NCBI RefSeq assembly: GCF_000374445.1
Contig: NZ_KB894412.1
Location: 62,001-126,000 of the forward strand
Direction of reading: 5' to 3'
Length of the DNA stretch: 64,000 nucleotides
Source of the DNA: Actinokineospora enzanensis DSM 44649
GTDB lineage: Bacteria; Actinomycetota; Actinomycetes; Mycobacteriales; Pseudonocardiaceae
The notes beneath the pieces are model-generated. The model was not told the DNA's origin. It was given only the letters and a program-made list of their open reading frames with translations, and made no database searches. Within the stretch, counting starts at the first letter, position 1. Each line of letters starts with the position of its first letter. This document shows, in pieces, positions 1 through 7,736 of the stretch. The translations under genes and the position numbers were made by a program.

Positions 1-839
1 GCCTGTCCGGGCACGTCAGGGGTACCCAGTGACCCGTCCAGGTCGATGCCTGCGTCGACCCGCCGGTCCACGTACATGGTCTCGGCCGAGGTGAAGCCGC
101 CGTAGGAATGACCGAACATGCCGACGTGGTCGAGGTCGAGCGCCGACGACAGGCCGCGCGGCAGCGGGTGGTGCTCGGCGTCCGGGTTATCGCCGCGGGA
201 GAGGCGGCGGAGCTGGTCGAGGACGAACCGCGAGTCCGCGACGCGGGCGTCGAGGGCGGTCTTGGCCGTCACCGGGTCGCTGCCGGTGGCCACGCCGGTC
301 TCGACCCGGCCGCCGGGGAACATGACGAACGCGGACTCGAACGTGTGCGACATCGAGACCACGACGTACCCGCGCGAGGCCAGGTCGTCCACCATCGAGG
401 AGTTCAACTCGCGCGGTCCGCCGAAGCCCGGCGAGAACAGCACCACCGGCCAACGGCCGTACGCGCGCGCGTCGGTGCGGGCCTGTCGGAGCGCCCCGCC
501 CCAGTCAGCGCTGCCCGCCGGGATACCGAACGCGTCCGCCGCACCCTGGTCGACGATCGGGCCGGTACCCGCGGTCATCCAGGGCGCGCGCGGACCGCGG
601 GACGACCCGTCGGACGGGTAGCTGATGGTCAGCATCACCTCGCGCTGACGGTCCTTCTTCCACGGATCTAACCGGCCGCGGTCGACCAGGTGGACGTCGG
701 TGGTGCCGACCGCGTACCGACCGCTCAGGCCGGGGACCGTGATCGGCAGCTTGCCGCCGGTACTGGCCACCGCGGGCGTGGCCGCGGCGAGCGCGGTCAC
801 CAGCGTCAGCCCGGCGACCCGTGCATACAAAGTGGACAT
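1..839 (-). CDS. Secreted alpha/beta hydrolase, PAF-acetylhydrolase-like (C-terminus beyond the window)
   Basis: Translating the minus strand from the ATG at 839 gives an N-terminal signal peptide (hydrophobic run LTLVTALAAATPAVA ending near residue 26) and then an alpha/beta-hydrolase chain. The nucleophile elbow is GHSYGG with Ser245. Oxyanion-type sequence VVLFSPGFGG and a GYVVVSMSH strand precede it, as in the family of platelet-activating-factor acetylhydrolase-like and dienelactone-like secreted lipases/esterases. The reading frame stays open to base 1, so the catalytic Asp/His part lies outside. It probably hydrolyses an ester or short acyl lipid outside the cell, but the substrate cannot be told. 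It is divergent from the aldehyde dehydrogenase with a 247-base gap that should hold both promoters. Confidence 0.8.
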   Translation of the reverse strand, partial: MSTLYARVAGLTLVTALAAATPAVASTGGKLPITVPGLSGRYAVGTTDVHLVDRGRLDPWKKDRQREVMLTISYPSDGSSRGPRAPWMTAGTGPIVDQGAADAFGIPAGSADWGGALRQARTDARAYGRWPVVLFSPGFGGPRELNSSMVDDLASRGYVVVSMSHTFESAFVMFPGGRVETGVATGSDPVTAKTALDARVADSRFVLDQLRRLSRGDNPDAEHHPLPRGLSSALDLDHVGMFGHSYGGFTSAETMYVDRRVDAGIDLDGSLGTPDVPGQ

Positions 840-1086
840 ATCCCCTCGTTCCCGTTGTGCTGGACGAGGCCATGCTGTCCTGGCCGAGGAGTGCCGCGCG
901 TCGTCCCGCCGGTTGACCGCCCCTTCCGCCCGCAGGCGGATCGAACCCTGACCCGGCCTCCGCCCCCTGGCCGCGTACCCTCTCGTCACCCGCGATGTTT
1001 CCGCTGGTCACGGCCTATCGGGTGGTCGAGGGCGGCGCGACGGGGCAGGCTCGTGGGTGCTCTTCGCCGGACGAAGGAGACGGAAG

Positions 1087-2547
1087 ATGGCACTACTCGC
1101 CGACGGCGCGTGGCACGGCAAGATCTGGACCGGGTCCTGGACCGACGGGGGTGGCGGCGGATACCAGGCCGTCGAGCCCGCCACCGGGCAGCAGCTCGGC
1201 GAGGTCGGCCGGGCCACGCCCGCGGACGTGCGGGCGGCGGCCGAGCGGGCGGGCGCGGCCCAGCGGGCCTGGGCGACGGCCCCGCACGAGCAGCGCGCGG
1301 CGGTGCTGCGGCGGGCGGGCGACCTGCTGACCGAGCACGCCGAGGAGATCAAGGACTGGCTCGCGCGCGAGTCGGGCGCGATCCGGCCGTTCGGCGACTT
1401 CCAGGTCGGCACCAGCGCCCAGGAGTGCTACGAGGCGTCCGCGCTGCCGTCGCACCCGTACGGGGAGCTGCTGCGCACCGGGGCGCCCCGGCTGTCGTTC
1501 GCGCGGCGCGTCCCGGCCGGGGTGGTCGGCGTGATCGCGCCGTTCAACGTGCCGACCATCCTGGCCATCCGGGCCGTCGCGCCCGCGCTGGCCCTGGGCA
1601 ACGCGGTGCTGCTGAAGCCGGACCCGCGCACGGCGGTGTCCGGCGGCATGATGTTCGCCCGGATCTTCGCGGAGGCGGGCCTGCCCGAGGGCCTGCTCCA
1701 GGTGCTGCCCGGCGGCGCGGACGTGGGCGAGGCGCTGGTGACCGACCCGGCGGTGCGGATCATCGCGTTCACCGGCTCCACACGCGCGGGTCGCGCGGTG
1801 GGCTCGCTGGCGGGTCAGCACCTCAAGCGCGCCCACCTGGAGCTGGGCGGCAACTCGGCGCTGATCGTCCTGCCCGATGTGGACGTCGTGGGCGCCGCCT
1901 CGGTCGGTGCGTGGGGCACGTTCACCCACTCCGGCCAGATCTGCATGGCCACCAGCAGGCACCTGGTGCACGAGTCGATCGCCGAGGAGTACACGGCGGT
2001 GCTGGCGGAGAAGGTGGCGAACCTGCCGGTCGGCGACCCGTTCCGGGACCAGGTCGCGCTCGGCCCGCTGATCGACGCGGGCCAGCGCGACCGCGTGCAC
2101 GGCCTGGTGACGGCCAGTGTGGAGGGCGGCGCGACGATCCGCACCGGCGGCACCTACGAGGACCTGTTCTACCGACCCACCGTGCTGGGCGACGTGCCGG
2201 TGACCGCCCCCGCCTACCAGGACGAGATCTTCGGCCCGGTCGCCCCGGTGACCCCGTTCTCCTCGCTGGACGAGGTCGCGGCGCTGGCCGCCGATACCGA
2301 GTACGGCCTCTCTCTGGGGATCCTCACCCGTGATGTCTACGCGGGACTCGCGCTCGCCGAGCGCATCCCCACCGGTCTCGTGCACATCAACGACCAGACC
2401 GTCAACGACGAGGCGACCGCCCCCTTCGGCGGCGTCGGTTCGTCCGGCACCGGCTCCCGGCACGGCGGCCCGCAGGCCAACATCGAGGCGTTCACCGAGA
2501 CCCAGTGGGTCACGCTGCGCGGGGATCTGCCCGCCTACCCGTTCTGA
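1087..2547 (+). CDS. NAD(P)-dependent aldehyde dehydrogenase, benzaldehyde-dehydrogenase-like
   Basis: This 486-residue protein is a full-length aldehyde dehydrogenase. It oxidises an aldehyde to the acid with NAD(P)+ through a cysteine thiohemiacetal. The general-base motif LELGGN has Glu252 and the catalytic motif SGQICMA has Cys286. The proline-rich cofactor segment APFNVPT and the C-terminal PFGGVGSSGTG motif are present. Sequence flavour (HGPQANIEAFTETQWVTLRG near the end) fits the aromatic aldehyde branch (benzaldehyde/vanillin dehydrogenases), which is inference. The ATG at 1087 is chosen because GAAGGAG lies just upstream; an in-frame ATG at 1057 would add ten Arg-rich residues with no family match. 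The gene stands alone and ends at a strong hairpin. Confidence 0.9.
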   Translation: MALLADGAWHGKIWTGSWTDGGGGGYQAVEPATGQQLGEVGRATPADVRAAAERAGAAQRAWATAPHEQRAAVLRRAGDLLTEHAEEIKDWLARESGAIRPFGDFQVGTSAQECYEASALPSHPYGELLRTGAPRLSFARRVPAGVVGVIAPFNVPTILAIRAVAPALALGNAVLLKPDPRTAVSGGMMFARIFAEAGLPEGLLQVLPGGADVGEALVTDPAVRIIAFTGSTRAGRAVGSLAGQHLKRAHLELGGNSALIVLPDVDVVGAASVGAWGTFTHSGQICMATSRHLVHESIAEEYTAVLAEKVANLPVGDPFRDQVALGPLIDAGQRDRVHGLVTASVEGGATIRTGGTYEDLFYRPTVLGDVPVTAPAYQDEIFGPVAPVTPFSSLDEVAALAADTEYGLSLGILTRDVYAGLALAERIPTGLVHINDQTVNDEATAPFGGVGSSGTGSRHGGPQANIEAFTETQWVTLRGDLPAYPF

Positions 2548-2558
2548 TCCCGTCACCC

Positions 2559-2594
2559 ACAAGGGCCGCCATCCACTCGGATGGCGGCCCTTGT
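2559..2594 (+). terminator. Rho-independent terminator after the aldehyde dehydrogenase
   Basis: A perfect 16-base-pair stem (arms 2559-2574 and 2579-2594, starting ACAAGGGCC) closes a four-base ACTC loop. A run of five T follows at 2599-2603, so it is one of the few terminators here with a U-tract. Confidence 0.9.
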
Positions 2595-2781
2595 CGCGTT
2601 TTTGTCCACTCGACATTTGGCTGCCCACAAGGGAAAACCTCTAATAGTCAGATTGACACTAAGAGAACCGCCCCGCTACCGTCGGCAACCGCACGGCGCC
2701 CGCGGGGGACCTGCCCGGGTGCCGCGCCGACACTCCTCCGACCTGAGAGGGCGGATCCATGACCCGGCACAGGGGGCGACC

Positions 2782-3654
2782 ATGATCGCGATACTGACGG
2801 CGTTGCAGAGCGAGTACCAGGCGGTCCGCGAACACCTCGTGGACGTGCGGACCGACACCCACCCGAAGGGCACGGTGTTCGAGGTGGGCACCCTGACCGG
2901 CCGACCAGGGCGCCGGGTCGCGGTGACCGTGGGCGGCATGGGCAACCTGAGCGCGGCCACGCTCACCGAGCGGATCATCACCCACCTGCGCCCCGCCGCG
3001 GTCATGTTCGTGGGCATCGCGGGCGGCCTGCGCGACTGGATGGAACTGGGCGACGTCGTCGTGGCCACGCGCGTGTACGCCGCGTACGGCGGCCGCTCCG
3101 ACACGGAGGGCTTCTCCTCGCGGCCCCGCGCGTTCGACGCCGCGCACGGTCCCGAACAGGCGGCCCGCGGCCTCGCCCGCGGCACCGAGTGGCGCGCGGG
3201 CCTCCAGGGCGAGCCCGCGGTCCACTTCGCGCCCATCGTGTCGGGCGACGTCGTGCTGGACGCCCGCGACTCCGAACACGCCCGGCACCTGCGCCAGCAC
3301 TACAACGACGCGGTGGCGGTCGAGATGGAGAGCGCCGGGTTCGCCCAGTCCGTACACCTCAACGAGGTCGCGGCCCTGGTCGTGCGCGGCATCAGCGACC
3401 ACGCGGGCGGCGACAAGCGCGCGACCGACGGCAAGGGCTGGCAGGACGTGGCCGCCCGCAACGCCGCCGCCTTCGCCGTCGCGGTGGCCGCGGCAGTGGA
3501 GGATCCGTCGGACGACGCAGACGCGGACACACAAGCCGCCACCGAGAAGCACCCGGTGGTGCACAACACCGCGAGCGGCAACAGCCGGGTCGGGCAACAG
3601 TTCGGCGTGGTCAGCGGCGGCGTCACGATCACGAACGGGGGCGGCGACCGATGA
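2782..3654 (+). CDS. MTA/SAH-nucleosidase-fold (PNP_UDP) effector with a C-terminal shared motif
   Basis: A 290-residue protein. Residues 1-240 form a purine-nucleoside-phosphorylase/MTAN-type nucleosidase: it opens IAILTALQSEYQAV, carries FVGIAGGL (77-84), the substrate-binding VEMESAG (180-186) and RGISDHAGGDK (202-212) with the expected catalytic Asp206. It should split an N-glycosidic bond of a nucleoside or nucleotide. An acidic linker (241-252) leads to a tail (262-281) NTASGNSRVGQQFGVVSGGV. Nearly the same pattern, NTA-x2-N-x2-V-x2-QFGVV-x-G, opens the next protein at residues 5-22. Its stop overlaps the next ATG by ATGA, so the two are coupled. The ATG at 2782 follows AGGGGG and starts exactly at the fold's first strand. 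Nucleosidases of this fold serve as effectors in bacterial conflict systems; that role here is inference from the tail and partner. Confidence 0.88.
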   Translation: MIAILTALQSEYQAVREHLVDVRTDTHPKGTVFEVGTLTGRPGRRVAVTVGGMGNLSAATLTERIITHLRPAAVMFVGIAGGLRDWMELGDVVVATRVYAAYGGRSDTEGFSSRPRAFDAAHGPEQAARGLARGTEWRAGLQGEPAVHFAPIVSGDVVLDARDSEHARHLRQHYNDAVAVEMESAGFAQSVHLNEVAALVVRGISDHAGGDKRATDGKGWQDVAARNAAAFAVAVAAAVEDPSDDADADTQAATEKHPVVHNTASGNSRVGQQFGVVSGGVTITNGGGDR

Positions 3655-5813
3655 ACGTGGAGAACACGGCCACCGACAACGCCCACGTCGAAGCGCAGTT
3701 CGGCGTTGTCAACGGTGATGCCACGGTCCACAGCCACGACAACACCTACTACATCAACCCGACCGACCCCCCCGAGCGGCGGTTGGAGGTGGCGGTCAAC
3801 CACCTGCGCGGCCGCAGCTCCGCCCGGTTCGCGGAACAGATCCTGGCCGATCTGGTCCGCGAGGGATACGGGAATACCAAGACCCACTACTACTACGCGC
3901 TGGCACTGCTCAGCGGACGCTCCATGAACGAACTCGACGACAAGGTGCACGACGCCTACACCACGTGCCTGCGCCAGGCCCGCGAGTCCACGCCGGACCA
4001 GTGGCGCGACGCCCTCGACGTGGTGGCGCTGCTGCTCGACGGGGCCTTCACGCAGGGTCTCGACCGCGAGCGGGACGACCGGTTCGTCGCGGCGCTGCCC
4101 GCCACCTTCGGCAGGCTCCCCGGCGAGCGCAAGACCGAGATCACCACGCACCTGGAGCTGCTGCTGGGCGGCGTGGTGCAGGACCACCTGGCGGCGGAGG
4201 AGATCCAGCGGGTCGCCGCCGAGCGGATGTCCGGCGACCGGCGCGGTCGCGCGTGGATGTTCTTCGAGGCCGTGCCCGCTCCCCCGCGCGCGGGTGAGCC
4301 CGCTCGCATCCTGGTGCCGCGAGAGACCCGGACACGGGCCGCGCTCGGCGGTGTCGCGGTGTTGGTCGGGATCGTGATCGCGTTGTCGGGTGCGCGGAAC
4401 CTCGCGCTCTCGCTGGCTTCGCTCATCCTGGTCTCGGTGGCGTTGGCGGTGATCGTGCGGACCGGATACGACCTGGCGTTGTCAGCCCGACGGCGGCGGG
4501 ACATGGACCGCGAGTACGGGTTCGCCGAGCCGCTGCGCCCGGTGTCGCCGGGGCACTGGGTGCGCACCGACTTCGTCGAGGGCGTGCACGACCTGGTCGA
4601 CAAGCGCTTCCGGGACGTGCAGCGGCGGTTCCCGGACCTGCTGCCGAACGCCGTTGGCGACTGGCCGACGGACACGGCGGGCATCCGCAACACGCTCAAG
4701 CGGCGGTTCGTCGACCGCTACGGGAACTCCCGCGTCACCCCGGCGGAGATCAACTGGTTGATCCGCTGGCACGCCCGCCAGGTCGGCGCGCAGTGGCGCG
4801 AGGGCAAGCTGTTCGCGTACCAGGTCACGCTGGCGACACCGCCTCGTACGATCACACTGTTCCGCGCGGGTATCGCGGTGGGCGCGATCAGCGTGATCGG
4901 GTTGATGGTGAGTGGCGCGCTTGCCGCACTGGGTGGGATCGTGCTCGCGGCCGGTGCGTTCTTCGCAGTGCGGGACACAACCACGATACGGGTGGCCAGA
5001 CAGCGCGACCTGGACGAGAAGCAGCGCGAAGTCCGTCTCTTCGAACAGGAGGAACGCGAGTTCCGGCGGTGGGTGGCGTTCCTGGAGCAGCGACCCACTG
5101 ACGAGGAGATGGCGCAGTGGCTCGAACTCGACCGTGCCTACCTGCGCGCGACCGCCGTGCAGCGCTACGGGCTGAGCAGTCGTGACCTGTTCAACAGCGT
5201 GGTCGTGGCCAAGGGAGCGCCGAAGGCGCGCCGGGCCCGCGTGATCTACGGCCCGGAGCGGTACACCATGTACGAGGTCATGATCTTCCTGCTGACCGAC
5301 AGCGGGGTCCGGTTCGTCCAGGTGCGACTGAACTTCCTCAACGGCGTGTGCCGCAACGAGGAGCGCAGCGTCTTCCACTACGACAAGGTGGCCTCCGCGC
5401 GGATCGCGGAACAGGGCGTGCGCGCCGACGACCCGGCGAGCGCCGAACCGCCGCAACCGGACTCCGGTCTCACCTCGGACGTGGTGGAGCTGGCGGCCGT
5501 GACCAGGGGCCTGCGCGGTCGGGAGTTCCGGCTGACCCTGGTCAGCGGTGTGGACGTGGCGGTGTTCCGGGAGGAGTTCGGCGAGCAGTCCGGATCTGTC
5601 GCCGAGAACGCGGAATACCTGCAGCGGCTGGCGCTCGACACCGCCGGGGTCACCGGGGCGCTGCACATCCTGGAGTCCGTGGCGGCCGACGGTCGCGACT
5701 GGATCGACCGGGAGAAGCAGCGGCGACGGCGACGGTCCCGGGAATGGGCGCACACCGACCCGGCGGCGCAGGCGTTCACCCCGACGGGCCGGTCCTCCGG
5801 CAACGCGAACTGA
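3651..5813 (+). CDS. Four-helix membrane protein with N-terminal motif shared with the upstream nucleosidase
   Basis: A 720-residue protein of no family I can name. Residues 5-22 repeat the nucleosidase tail motif (NTA..N..V..QFGVV.G) and are followed by HDNTYYIN. Residues 45-200 are helical and look like an alpha-helical repeat or adaptor region. Two membrane hairpins are visible, at about 230-247 plus 250-270 and 403-421 plus 423-441. Between them lies a charged helical cytosolic region, and after them a charged coiled-coil-like stretch (445-480) leads to a C-terminal soluble domain (500-680) with a beta-rich patch around VIYGPERYTMYEVMIFLLTD. The tail is very basic (689-697). It starts at the ATG inside ATGA, translationally coupled to the nucleosidase. 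I infer that it is the sensor or membrane anchor that recruits the nucleosidase through matching motifs. No NTPase motif is seen. Confidence 0.8.
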   Translation: MNVENTATDNAHVEAQFGVVNGDATVHSHDNTYYINPTDPPERRLEVAVNHLRGRSSARFAEQILADLVREGYGNTKTHYYYALALLSGRSMNELDDKVHDAYTTCLRQARESTPDQWRDALDVVALLLDGAFTQGLDRERDDRFVAALPATFGRLPGERKTEITTHLELLLGGVVQDHLAAEEIQRVAAERMSGDRRGRAWMFFEAVPAPPRAGEPARILVPRETRTRAALGGVAVLVGIVIALSGARNLALSLASLILVSVALAVIVRTGYDLALSARRRRDMDREYGFAEPLRPVSPGHWVRTDFVEGVHDLVDKRFRDVQRRFPDLLPNAVGDWPTDTAGIRNTLKRRFVDRYGNSRVTPAEINWLIRWHARQVGAQWREGKLFAYQVTLATPPRTITLFRAGIAVGAISVIGLMVSGALAALGGIVLAAGAFFAVRDTTTIRVARQRDLDEKQREVRLFEQEEREFRRWVAFLEQRPTDEEMAQWLELDRAYLRATAVQRYGLSSRDLFNSVVVAKGAPKARRARVIYGPERYTMYEVMIFLLTDSGVRFVQVRLNFLNGVCRNEERSVFHYDKVASARIAEQGVRADDPASAEPPQPDSGLTSDVVELAAVTRGLRGREFRLTLVSGVDVAVFREEFGEQSGSVAENAEYLQRLALDTAGVTGALHILESVAADGRDWIDREKQRRRRRSREWAHTDPAAQAFTPTGRSSGNAN

Positions 5814-5831
5814 CCGAGGCCAGACCGTAGG

Positions 5832-5844
5832 TGTCAGATCGACA
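5832..5844. promoter_or_regulatory. Small inverted repeat TGTC-N5-GACA upstream of the Nudix regulator
   Basis: TGTC (5832-5835) and GACA (5841-5844) are symmetric and lie 22 bases upstream of the GTG start of the NrtR-like gene. It could be an autoregulatory operator, but the arms are short and no second copy was noticed. Confidence 0.25.
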
Positions 5845-5865
5845 ATCAGGGATACTCTCGCCCAC

Positions 5866-6582
5866 GTGAGCCCAGCGCACCGGAGTCGACTGCTGACGCA
5901 TATCACCGCCGACCTGGTGGTCCTCACCATCCGGTCCGGGCAGTTGCACGTGTTGGTGGTGGAGCGGGACAACGAGCCGTTCGCCGGGCAGCTCGCGCTG
6001 CCCGGCGGGTTCCTGCGCGGGGACGAGACCCTCGACCGGACCGCCGCCCGCGAGCTGCGGGAGGAGACCGGCATGGATCCGGGCTCCCTGCACCTGGAGC
6101 AGGTCGGTGTGTACTCCGATCCGGACCGCGATCCGCGGGTGCGGCGGGTAATCACCTGTTCCTACCTGGCGATCGCGCCGAACCTGCCGGTGCCGACAGC
6201 GGGATCGGACGCGCGGGAGGCGCGGTGGGTGACGGTGGCGCGGTTGCTCGCGCCGCGGGCCCGGTTGGCGTTCGACCACAAGCGGATCCTGGCCGACGCG
6301 GTGGAGCGGGCGCGGGAGAAGCTGCAGTTCAGCACGGTCGCGACGGCGTTCTGCGACGCGGAGTTCACCATCGGCGACCTGCGCGAGGTGTACGAGGCGG
6401 TGTGGGGGGTGGAGCTGGACAGGCCCAACTTCCACCGGAAGGTCACCGATGCTGACGGGTTCGTGGTGAGTACCGGACGTAAACGGACATCGGCGGGTGG
6501 CAGGCCCGCATCGCTCTACCGGGCCGGGGACGCGGAAACCATATCCCCGCCGATGATGCGCACGCCGCGCGCGCGGAAGTGA
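5866..6582 (+). CDS. NrtR-like regulator: Nudix domain fused to a winged helix
   Basis: A 238-residue protein. Residues 12-150 are a Nudix hydrolase with a complete Nudix box: Gly48, Glu54, then RELREETGM (62-70). The last about 75 residues (FTIGDLREVYEAVWGVELDRPNFHRK onward, cut here by eye into FTIGDLREVYEAVWG and DRPNFHRK) match the C-terminal winged helix of NrtR, a family that senses ADP-ribose or related nucleotides and represses NAD-related or sugar genes. Unlike many NrtR proteins whose catalytic box has decayed, this box is intact, so it may still hydrolyse an ADP-ribose-like substrate. Start chosen at GTG 5866, the first start codon in frame after an upstream GTC. It lies 52 bases after the membrane-protein gene, same strand, so it may belong to that module. 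Confidence 0.85.
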   Translation: MSPAHRSRLLTHITADLVVLTIRSGQLHVLVVERDNEPFAGQLALPGGFLRGDETLDRTAARELREETGMDPGSLHLEQVGVYSDPDRDPRVRRVITCSYLAIAPNLPVPTAGSDAREARWVTVARLLAPRARLAFDHKRILADAVERAREKLQFSTVATAFCDAEFTIGDLREVYEAVWGVELDRPNFHRKVTDADGFVVSTGRKRTSAGGRPASLYRAGDAETISPPMMRTPRARK

Positions 6583-6627
6583 CACAAACCCCTGTGCGTA
6601 AATTCCGTTGGGTGTATAGCTTCGGGT

Positions 6628-6644
6628 ACAGGGGTCTGCCCTGT
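6628..6644. promoter_or_regulatory. Inverted repeat ACAGGG-N5-CCCTGT upstream of the NmrA-like gene
   Basis: A perfect six-base inverted repeat with a five-base spacer sits 44 bases upstream of the ATG at 6688. Its size and place suit a regulator operator; the regulator is unknown. Confidence 0.3.
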
Positions 6645-6687
6645 CTGGGGGCCACTCTGGGGCTACATCGTCTGAAGGGAATCAGTC

Positions 6688-7506
6688 ATGCGTGTTCTCG
6701 TCACCGGCGCAACCGGCACGGTGGGTCGGCATGTCGTCGAAGGTCTCGTGTCTGCGGGGGTTGATGTACGGGCGTTGACGCGGCGGCCGGAGCAGGCAGG
6801 GTTGCCTGACGGTGTCGACGTCGTCGCGGGGGATCTCACGCAGCCGGATGCCGCGTTGTTTGCCGGAATCGACCGGATGTACATGTTCCCGGCAGGGGAC
6901 ACGCGCGTGGTCTTGGACCTGGCGCGGCAGGCCGGTGTGCGGCGGGTCGTCGTCCTGTCCTCGCTTTCCGCTGCCGATCCGAGTGACTGGGGCGGTAAGC
7001 GCCACCGGGATGTGGAGGTCGCGGCCGAGGAGTCCGGGCTGGAGTGGACGCATCTGCGGCCCGGCATGTTCACGGCCAACCTGTCGGAGTGGGGCGAGTC
7101 GATCCGCACCGAGGGTGTTGCCCGCGCTCCCTACGCCGCGTTGACCCTGGCACCGGTCCACCAGCGGGACATCGCGGAGGTCGCGGTGCAGGCGTTGCTG
7201 ACCGATGAGCTTGTCGGCAGGACACTGCGGCTGACCGGGCCGGAACCGCTCAGCAGGCCCGAGCAGGCGGCGGCGATCGGGCGCGGTATCGGCCGGGAGG
7301 TACGGTTCGAGGAGCTGACGCCGGAGCAGTGGCGGGCGTCGCTGCCCGACCAGTTCCCGGCCGCGGTCTCGGACTGGCTGCTCAACCTGTGGGCAGGCGC
7401 GGTGGACACGCCGGAGGTGCCGGAGCCGACGGTGCCGGACGTGCTGGGCAAGCCCGCGCGGACGGTCGAGGAGTGGGCGCGGGAGCACGCCGACCTGTTC
7501 CGGTGA
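6688..7506 (+). CDS. NmrA-like NAD(P)-binding reductase
   Basis: A 272-residue atypical short-chain dehydrogenase. It opens with the Rossmann motif VLVTGATGTVGRHV and continues ALTRRP, the pattern for NADP recognition in NmrA/SDRa proteins. VVLSSLSAADPSDWGGKRHRDVE fits the SDR core, but the usual YxxxK is replaced by a WGGKRHRD region, as in NmrA-type sensors and quinone-oxidoreductase-like (QorB) members. It either reduces a small electrophile or quinone, or senses the NAD(P) redox state. Start ATG 6688 is preceded by GAAGGGA at proper spacing. Monocistronic; a GC hairpin follows at 7555-7589. Confidence 0.8.
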   Translation: MRVLVTGATGTVGRHVVEGLVSAGVDVRALTRRPEQAGLPDGVDVVAGDLTQPDAALFAGIDRMYMFPAGDTRVVLDLARQAGVRRVVVLSSLSAADPSDWGGKRHRDVEVAAEESGLEWTHLRPGMFTANLSEWGESIRTEGVARAPYAALTLAPVHQRDIAEVAVQALLTDELVGRTLRLTGPEPLSRPEQAAAIGRGIGREVRFEELTPEQWRASLPDQFPAAVSDWLLNLWAGAVDTPEVPEPTVPDVLGKPARTVEEWAREHADLFR

Positions 7507-7554
7507 TCGTTTCCGGCCACGAAGGGGTGACGGTGTGATTCCTACGATCGGTAC

Positions 7555-7589
7555 CGCGCGGGGCCTTCAGGCCGGGTGATTCCCGCGCG
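7555..7589 (+). terminator. Possible hairpin terminator after the NmrA-like gene
   Basis: Arms CGCGCGGG (7555-7562) and CCCGCGCG (7582-7589) can pair, and an inner GGCC/GGCC pair lies in the loop. There is no U-tract, so termination is only likely. Confidence 0.35.
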
Positions 7590-7736
7590 AGCTGATCGTC
7601 CGTGAGCACATCCTCCCGATCACCGTCGCCCCGCCGGGCTACCGATCATCCAACCTGTCACGTCCCGTACCCGTACAACCGTTGCGGCACAAGAAGGTCG
7701 TGGCACAAGATCCGGCGCGGACCTACCTTGGCTTTC

